A stretch of DNA of 11,487 nucleotides from Acidobacteriota bacterium (lineage in GTDB: Bacteria > Acidobacteriota > Terriglobia > Terriglobales > Acidobacteriaceae), in contig JAJZIF010000075.1 in the NCBI GenBank assembly GCA_021810735.1, positions 1 through 11,487 on the forward strand, in the 5' to 3' direction. Shown here in pieces: positions 7,088-11,487 of the stretch. Positions within the stretch are counted from its first letter, which is position 1, and every line of letters starts with the position of its first letter. The notes below the pieces were generated by a model. The model did not search any database. It saw nothing but the letters and a program-made list of their open reading frames with translations, and had not been told where the DNA came from. The translations under genes and the position numbers were made by a program.

Positions 7088-8518
7088 CTACGTACGCAGC
7101 ACCAACACACTCGCAATTGGATCTGGCGGGGTTGAAGGCATTGTCACCGTCAGGCCGCTCCGTTCCTGAGTAAACTTCAGAGGAGTCCGCTGCGGGTCAG
7201 CCAGCATGTACGCTCCCTTCACTGCCGTATTCATCGGAGGAAGCTTGAATGAGGATCCCGGCCATTCGAAAATAGACACGAACACCTTGTCGGCCTTCGC
7301 TGTTGCACGCCAGTCCCATACTGGAATCCAAAGGGGCTTGCCGTCGGGCCCCTTCTCCGTAGCGCTATATGCGCCATGCTCCTGCGAAAAGGGTCCGGCA
7401 TGTGTTCCATAAATTGCATCCCCATTAATCGCTAGCCATCGCCCCATCGCCAGCATTCGACCTTGTTCTTGTTCCGGAATCACGCCGCTCGCCGTCGGGC
7501 CGACATTCAGCAAATAGTTTCCGCCCTTACTGGCAATATCGATCAGATTCTGCAGCAAAGTCGTAACGGACTTGAAATTTGTATCGTCGCGTTTGTATCC
7601 CCACGTGTCGTTAATCGTCATACAAGTTTCCCACACCATACCCGGGAAACCTTGGGCTGGAATATGCTGTTCTGGCGTCTTGTAGTCGCCATGGTATCCT
7701 CCGCCCAGACGGTTATTCCAAAGTACATCAGGGTGCTGATTCATCAGCTGAACAATTTTACTTGCTAATTTGGGAGTCATCTCTTTTGTAGGCGTATCGA
7801 ACCATATTTCAGCGGGCGCCCCGGCAAATTCGTAGTTGGTTAGCAACTCTCGCAATTGAGGAATTACTTTATGGTGGATGTATTTGGAAAAACTGCCACT
7901 TTGCGCTGGGTCCCAATGTCCATGGATCGCAGCCCCTCCTGGATACGTCCAGTCTTGGTCCTGCGAATAATAGAATCCAAGCCGAATTCCCTGTTCGTGA
8001 CAGGCGATAGCCAACTCTTTTAGCGGGTCTCGCTTGAAAGGGGTCGCTTCCACAATGTTGAACTTATCGGCCGGTGAATTAAACATCGCGAATCCATCGT
8101 GATGCTTCGCAGTAATGACGATATACTTCGCGCCTGAGGTCTTCGCCATCCACACCCATTCATGAGCATCGAACTCTCTCGGATCGAACGTTGTCGCCAA
8201 TTTCTTGTAGTCAGCGACGGGAATCTTACCATTGTTCATGATCCACTCTCCGAGCCCTGGAATCGCCTTCCCATTCCAATAACCAGCCAGCTCTGAGTAG
8301 AGACCCCAGTGAATAAACATGCCGAAGCGCGCTTCCTCCCACCATGCCATTCGCTCAGCCCGTTGCGCCGCTGTCATCATATCTTTGGCAGGTTCCACAG
8401 GGTGCCTTATATTCCCTGAATCTAAGATTCGCTGTGCTTGTACTGCGGATGGCATTAGCGCCAGACCAGACAACGCGCCCAGCCCCAGACAGAACCCTCT
8501 GCGATCAACCATTCTCAT
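7088..8518 (-). CDS. Secreted GH29 alpha-L-fucosidase
   Basis: A 476-residue glycoside hydrolase family 29 enzyme that releases terminal L-fucose from glycans. An export signal covers residues 1-28 (DRRGFCLG, hydrophobic core, SAVQA cleavage); the RR-x-F pattern is Tat-like. The TIM-barrel catalytic domain follows: WWEEARFGMFIHWG (59-72), YIVITAKHHDGFAMF (132-146), DPLKELAIACHEQGIRLGFYYS, and AEIWFD with Asp241 in the usual nucleophile position. WETCMTINDTWGY (296-308) carries Glu297, a candidate acid/base. SKGGNYLLNVGP (330-341) is also family-typical. The last ~90 residues form a C-terminal beta domain. AGAGG about ten bases upstream supports the ATG at 8518; Met3 is an alternative. It lies on the same strand as the IclR gene and likely feeds fucose to the two dehydrogenases. 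Confidence 0.95.
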   Translation of the reverse strand: MRMVDRRGFCLGLGALSGLALMPSAVQAQRILDSGNIRHPVEPAKDMMTAAQRAERMAWWEEARFGMFIHWGLYSELAGYWNGKAIPGLGEWIMNNGKIPVADYKKLATTFDPREFDAHEWVWMAKTSGAKYIVITAKHHDGFAMFNSPADKFNIVEATPFKRDPLKELAIACHEQGIRLGFYYSQDQDWTYPGGAAIHGHWDPAQSGSFSKYIHHKVIPQLRELLTNYEFAGAPAEIWFDTPTKEMTPKLASKIVQLMNQHPDVLWNNRLGGGYHGDYKTPEQHIPAQGFPGMVWETCMTINDTWGYKRDDTNFKSVTTLLQNLIDIASKGGNYLLNVGPTASGVIPEQEQGRMLAMGRWLAINGDAIYGTHAGPFSQEHGAYSATEKGPDGKPLWIPVWDWRATAKADKVFVSIFEWPGSSFKLPPMNTAVKGAYMLADPQRTPLKFTQERSGLTVTMPSTPPDPIASVLVLRT

Positions 8519-8671
8519 CAGAACGCTACCTCTCGTTGGCGCGCAACCCCTCGGTTAACAGTCGCTCTCCATCAGTCCGAGATACTTCTCTCGTTGGGAC
8601 CCACCTGTACCTGCGACATCGTGCGCTGGAATATTGGGCGAAGAATACTCCCCTTCAAATGCCCGACACTG

Positions 8672-8700
8672 ATAATCCAGCGGAAAATCAATTTCGTCAA
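8672..8700 (-). promoter_or_regulatory. Candidate promoter for the fucosidase gene
   Basis: On the minus strand TTGACG (8700-8695), a 17-base spacer, then GATTAT (8677-8672). The -35 box matches five of six and the -10 box four of six. It would give a leader of about 150 bases before the fucosidase ATG. It is moderately good and the only candidate seen in this gap. Confidence 0.35.
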
Positions 8701-9070
8701 GTTGCATTACGGAAAATCTTTTTATTGGATGATCAATGCCTTTCACTTGTCGGCCATACCAACCCGTTGCACTTCGCTACACTGAACAGGCTCGGGTGTG
8801 TAGCACTGGGTAGTGCAGGTTTGTGGAATGAAAACCGGCGAGATCACCCAGGTTGCTCTCGCGCAGATTTCGCCTGAACTCCGCGCGAACCACTTGGTCT
8901 GACCGGCAATTTGTACAACTTGAATTCGCTGCATTTCAACTCGACTTTCATTCCCGCCGGTCGTTCTTGCATCAACTGCATTCGATCAATTCCTGACCAG
9001 CGCAACATCGGAACTCTCAGACTTCCGTACCTTTTGCGACCGCAACTACCGCCACCAGCCGCTCGGCGCC
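8701..9070. other. Gene-free stretch between the fucosidase promoter and the DUF1488-like remnant
   Basis: Overlapping short frames occur on both strands, but none shows a recognisable family, a good ribosome site or a consistent frame. No tRNA, strong hairpin or repeat was seen. It marks the border between the fucose locus and the accessory region. Confidence 0.4.
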
Positions 9071-9332
9071 TCAATACGGAATATCAGCCGTGAGTATCCG
9101 CACGGTTCCATCGGGTTCGACCCGGCCGGATAGATACTTGCGTTGTGCAATCTCCTCAATAACCAGGAGATTTTCCCGGAACAGTTCAAGCTTGCTCCTG
9201 TTGTCGACACCAAAATGATCGTCTAGCACCTCCCTACTGATGGCGCATCGTATTCTCTGATCCCTGTCGGTCCCCAGAACACTACAACATCGCGCCCGCT
9301 GTCATAGCGTTCTTCCGGCGCGAGAATATCAT
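9071..9332 (-). pseudogene. DUF1488-like small gene, frameshifted, start-stop coupled to fic
   Basis: The fic stop overlaps an ATG as ATGA (9332-9329, minus strand), a classic coupled start. The protein signal is split over frames. ERYDSGRDVVVFWG is in one frame (up to about 9272). IRCAISREVLDDHFGVDN, LFRENLLVIEEIAQRKYLSGR and the terminal DGTVRILTADIPY are in another, ending at TGA 9073-9071. Joined, they give a protein of roughly 85 residues with the R-Y-D / V-x-FWG / C-terminal AD layout of DUF1488-type proteins. Restoring the frame needs one base in the GGGG run at 9272-9275. To begin at the coupled ATG it also needs removal of a CG near 9318. Function is unknown. Decay, sequencing error or an unrecognised start within fic are alternatives; the domain name is from memory. 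Confidence 0.55.
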
Positions 9333-10747
9333 TGCCTGTCTTCCCACGCGGCCTGCCAGGCGGCAAATTCACTTGGTCGGACCCCAAACCGCGCGAAATT
9401 TCCCTCATGCAGGCCGAGCAGATCCGACTCAGCTATTTCTCGGAACGCCGCGCGGTCTTGCGCTTCGATATTGTCCTTTACCCAGCTCGCGATATAGATG
9501 CCTGCCTGCTTCCGGTCCATTCGTCGCCTCACCACGTCGCCCACGAGCTGACGCAGCGCCTCCCGATAGCGCTGCCGGAAAGGATCGGGTTCGCCCAGGG
9601 ACTGCCTCACAGCCGCGTAACGTTCGGCCGACCGCTCATAAGCCCAGATGAAGATGTCTTTCAAGAAAGCAACCTTATTCTGTTCATAAACACCGAGCAT
9701 TGCTTCTGTATAGCTTGAGCGTGGCACAGCGATGAATGACAGCGGCGAAAGATTCCCCTTAATAAATGGAATGTTGGCCGCCAGACGCGAGACACGCTTA
9801 TTGACATCATCGAAGGGCTGAAGATAGGGCAGTTGCACCATGGCAAAGAACGCTTGCTCGAACGGATCCCGGATCGCTGCTGCCGTCGCCAGCACTTGAT
9901 TGAAGCACTCCTCGATCAACTGCGGGACTTCGAGCGGGTGGAATGCAGACTTTTCAATACCCACAGCGATGCGTCGCAGCCGTCCCGCCGCCGCCTCGTC
10001 CGGCAGGAGGTTCTGTGCCAAAATGCCGTGGAGATTCAGAACTGTATAGCGGTTAAAGCCGATCTCATCCGCCGCGCTCACGAGGAACGCGATCGCGTCC
10101 TTATGGTTGAGAATCATTTGGGCTTCCAACCGGTTCCGGCCCTCAGCCTCTTCGCCGAACTCGATCAGGCGACGGGTATCAAGCAGCGAATAGGTATTGC
10201 CCTCGAGCCGGCTCGAGTTCCAGGACAGGTCGATCAGCAGGCGGTTCAGAATCTGCTTCGCGTAAGTGCCGGCAGCTTCGACGACCGCCTTCGTCGTGCC
10301 TACTTCCGCCATGTGTGCCCGCTCTTTAGCCGATAAGTAAAAACTCGTGTTGGGCCGGTAGCTGTCAAGAAACTGACGGTTGTATCCCACTGCTTTGCGT
10401 ATTGCGGACGGCTGTCGCAGATATTCGCGAATTTTCTGGCTTTCAGCGGAAAGCGGTATCACCACCTCCACTGTTCCTTCAACTTCCGGCCCCACGGGCT
10501 GCGCGGACAGTTCTCTCTTCTCCTCCGCTGGGGATGGAACCCGATATCTCGCGGCCGGCCCCTTGCCTTCCTGCGTGAGCCGCCCTTGCTCCACAAGCGT
10601 CTTCAACCAGCGCTGCAGGGTTCGCTGCGGGACCTTCTTCAGAGCGAAGGCAATGTCACCGCTTCGTGCACCATCCGCACTTTGCCGCACAAAGTCCACG
10701 ACTGCTGCTAGGTCTTTTGCAAGGTCTTCTTCACGGCGTTTGGCCAT
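9329..10747 (-). CDS. Winged-helix-Fic fusion protein with Gln in place of the catalytic His
   Basis: A protein of 472 residues (numbering here from the GTG three bases upstream, 473 in all). Residues ~10-72 form a winged helix-turn-helix (RSGDIAFALKKVPQRTLQRWLKTLVEQGRL, then a wing ARYRV). Residues ~170-370 form the Fic fold. It carries an N-terminal inhibitory motif SSRLEG (179-184, pattern S/T-x3-E-G/N). The Fic motif reads QPFDDVNKRVSR (311-322), compared with HPFx-D/E-GNGRxxR: the catalytic His is Gln, and the GNG anion-hole is VNK. The last ~100 residues are helical and of unknown role. Canonical AMP transfer is therefore unlikely without another base; a regulatory role is plausible. 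The ATG at 10747 has GGGAAG four bases upstream; GTG at 10750 is the alternative start. A DUF1488-like gene is coupled downstream, and a repeat array lies upstream. Confidence 0.88.
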   Translation of the reverse strand: MAKRREEDLAKDLAAVVDFVRQSADGARSGDIAFALKKVPQRTLQRWLKTLVEQGRLTQEGKGPAARYRVPSPAEEKRELSAQPVGPEVEGTVEVVIPLSAESQKIREYLRQPSAIRKAVGYNRQFLDSYRPNTSFYLSAKERAHMAEVGTTKAVVEAAGTYAKQILNRLLIDLSWNSSRLEGNTYSLLDTRRLIEFGEEAEGRNRLEAQMILNHKDAIAFLVSAADEIGFNRYTVLNLHGILAQNLLPDEAAAGRLRRIAVGIEKSAFHPLEVPQLIEECFNQVLATAAAIRDPFEQAFFAMVQLPYLQPFDDVNKRVSRLAANIPFIKGNLSPLSFIAVPRSSYTEAMLGVYEQNKVAFLKDIFIWAYERSAERYAAVRQSLGEPDPFRQRYREALRQLVGDVVRRRMDRKQAGIYIASWVKDNIEAQDRAAFREIAESDLLGLHEGNFARFGVRPSEFAAWQAAWEDRQ

Positions 10748-10801
10748 CACTCTTCCCGTTCAATTGCGCGGTTTCATCCTTCGCGTCAATTAAAACACGA
10801 A

Positions 10802-10866
10802 AACGCGCCATATAAAATGGGTAAACGCCATATATCTACCAATCGCGCCATAACTGTGGCGCGATT
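10802..10866. promoter_or_regulatory. Phased CGCCATA direct repeats plus perfect inverted repeat upstream of fic
   Basis: CGCCATA occurs at 10806, 10826 and 10846, exactly 20 bp apart, each set in AT-rich flanks. The third copy is the left arm of a perfect 10-bp inverted repeat: AATCGCGCCA (10841-10850), a six-base centre, then TGGCGCGATT (10857-10866). Three sites on one face of the helix plus one inverted site, 55-120 bases upstream of fic, look like a cooperative operator. The Fic protein itself has a DNA-binding head and is the obvious candidate binder; this is inference. Confidence 0.6.
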
Positions 10867-11084
10867 TTGGACGATATGACGTGACTTGGCGACCCAAAAT
10901 GATTTCGGCGAGGGCGACACATCGAGTCCTGAACTGCCTGCGCGCGGCGGCAGAAACGAAGATCGTCAACTGGCTCGACGCATATCAAGTATCTGAAATC
11001 GAAGCGTCAACGGCTGAACGACAGAGGCGGCGTTATCCAGATCCTCATCATGGGATCAAATTGATTGCAAGTCGGTCCGATTGG
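10867..11084. other. 218-base stretch between the repeat array and the recombinase remnant
   Basis: No gene, tRNA or attachment-site repeat is recognised here. A plus-strand frame crossing it (10881-11456) is antisense to the recombinase remnant and has no family signal. Confidence 0.4.
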
Positions 11085-11315
11085 TCAATACCAATTGATC
11101 TCGCTGACTGCGGCAATACGCTCCGTAGCAGCGGCGGGCCGCAGGTACCGCAAGGTCGTCTCCATATCTGCATGGCCGGCGTATGCCATCACCGTGCGGG
11201 GATCAATCTTGTTCCTGAGCCACGTCGTGATGCAGGTACGCCGGAATTTGTGCAGATCAAATGCTCCACACCCAAGTTCGCCTTTGACTCCTACCAGGCA
11301 GTTCCTGCACCAGCC
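11085..11315 (-). pseudogene. Tyrosine recombinase (phage-type integrase), C-terminal remnant
   Basis: About 76 codons with clear integrase C-terminal sequence: a Cys-rich GWCRNC...CGAF segment, LHKFRRT (catalytic His and second Arg), YAGHADMETT (conserved His), and the nucleophile Tyr in LRYLRPA, ending SEINWY. The core-binding domain and the first catalytic Arg are absent, so the remnant cannot be an active recombinase alone. The frame stays open to an ATG at 11438, but its first ~41 residues are translations of the 25-bp tandem repeat and insertion-sequence DNA, not recombinase. The break coincides with the start of that repeat, so insertion of the adjacent IS110-family element is the likely cause of truncation. 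Confidence 0.8.
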
Positions 11316-11367
11316 ACATTCGATTCCGGCCCGACGGGCCACATTCGATTCCGGCCCGACGGGCCAC
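11313..11367. repeat. 25-bp tandem repeat, 2.2 copies, with internal palindrome
   Basis: GCCACATTCGATTCCGGCCCGACGG occurs perfectly at 11313-11337 and 11338-11362, and a third copy begins (GCCAC, 11363-11367). Each copy contains the inverted repeat GGCCC-GAC-GGGCC across the copy boundary. It starts where recombinase homology ends and precedes the IS110-family transposase, so it belongs either to the element's end or to its target. Confidence 0.85.
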
Positions 11368-11452
11368 GCATTATAAAAGGGCGCCCCATTCTTGTAAGCT
11401 GCGGTTGCTGTGCTGAAGCAGACAACCGAAGCCAACAAGGAGGAACACCCAG

Positions 11453-11487
11453 ATGAACAGTGTGCGATATGTGGGACTCGATGTCCA
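11453..11487 (+). CDS. IS110-family transposase, N-terminal fragment at window edge
   Basis: Only eleven complete codons are present. They read MNSVRYVGLDV, followed by CA, most likely the start of a His codon. The YVGLDVH start is the hallmark of IS110-family DEDD transposases, and Asp10 would be the first catalytic acidic residue of the RuvC-like domain. A strong AAGGAGGA lies nine bases before the ATG, confirming the start. The rest of the protein, including the C-terminal serine domain, is outside the window. Confidence 0.75.
   Translation, partial: MNSVRYVGLDV

Larger units (their letters stand above)
11313..11487 (+). mobile_element. Left end of an IS110-family insertion sequence (continues beyond window)
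   Basis: The transposase start, preceded by about 140 bases of non-coding DNA and abutting a truncated integrase, fits the left end of an IS110-family element. In the IS110 subgroup this end encodes the bridge RNA that pairs with target and donor. A hairpin CGGTTG...CAACCG (11402-11428, loop TGAA, internal mismatches) and a GGGCGCCC palindrome lie in this stretch. The exact left boundary is not fixed, since IS110 elements lack terminal inverted repeats and target duplications. Confidence 0.55.

Noticed and set aside
6732..7116. Overlapping minus-strand frames downstream of the fucosidase
   Set aside because: They are in conflicting frames, one runs through the fucosidase stop region, and neither translation resembles a known family.
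8555..8746. 63-codon minus-strand frame just upstream of the fucosidase
   Set aside because: No family resemblance, and the best candidate promoter for the fucosidase lies inside it.
8344..8877. 177-codon plus-strand frame over the fucosidase start
   Set aside because: Its first part is antisense to the fucosidase signal peptide and the rest has no recognisable sequence.
8901..8962. GACCGGC and GCCGGTC, a 7-bp inverted repeat with a 48-base gap
   Set aside because: Short arms and a long spacer in GC-moderate DNA are expected by chance.
9833..10336. 167-codon plus-strand open frame
   Set aside because: Antisense to the fic gene; low-complexity Arg/Leu-rich translation typical of a shadow frame.
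10841..10866. Perfect inverted repeat read as an intrinsic terminator (TTTT follows on the plus strand)
   Set aside because: No plus-strand gene lies upstream to terminate, and the left arm is one member of a phased repeat array, so an operator fits better.
10881..11456. 191-codon plus-strand open frame
   Set aside because: It overlaps the integrase remnant on the opposite strand and the 25-bp repeat; no recognisable domain and no ribosome site.

Overview
The window looks like a chromosomal segment from an Acidobacteriota genome (Terriglobia / Acidobacteriaceae-like). The basis is a very long Oar-like TonB-dependent receptor with an N-terminal carboxypeptidase-regulatory-like domain, a class of protein expanded in that phylum, together with an export-signal GH29 fucosidase and an IclR regulator. 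This placement is inference from protein style; there is no rRNA or other marker gene here.

Left part (1-8518): a candidate L-fucose utilisation locus. A 1153-codon TonB-dependent receptor runs leftwards off the window edge, only a few codons short of its end. Its promoter is a clear TTGACA-N18-TAGAAT, and a 15-bp palindrome of IclR-operator style lies just upstream of it. Divergent from it are two consecutive short-chain dehydrogenases. The first resembles 2-keto-3-deoxy-L-fuconate dehydrogenases (DHRS6/BDH2-like end of the family). The second resembles the HSD17B14-type L-fucose dehydrogenases. A convergent IclR-family regulator and then a GH29 alpha-L-fucosidase with an N-terminal export signal follow on the minus strand. 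Read together, fucosylated glycan is bound or imported at the outer membrane, L-fucose is released by the fucosidase, and the fucose is oxidised by the non-phosphorylative pathway. The lactonase, L-fuconate dehydratase and final hydrolase of that pathway are not in the window.

Right part (about 8519-11487): an accessory, partly decayed region. It holds a winged-helix-Fic fusion protein whose Fic motif has Gln in place of the catalytic His. A small DUF1488-like gene, start-stop coupled to fic but broken by frameshifts, lies directly downstream. Upstream of fic is an ordered array of CGCCATA direct repeats exactly 20 bp apart, ending in a perfect 10-bp inverted repeat, which looks like an operator. 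Beyond it is the C-terminal remnant of a tyrosine recombinase, cut off at a 25-bp tandem repeat. There the left end of an IS110-family element begins; its transposase starts at 11453 and leaves the window.

Gene-free stretches of note are 3460-3911 (promoter, palindromes, hairpin), 6486-7087 (palindromes only), 8519-9070 (candidate fucosidase promoter, nothing else convincing) and 10748-11084 (repeat array, then nothing recognisable).
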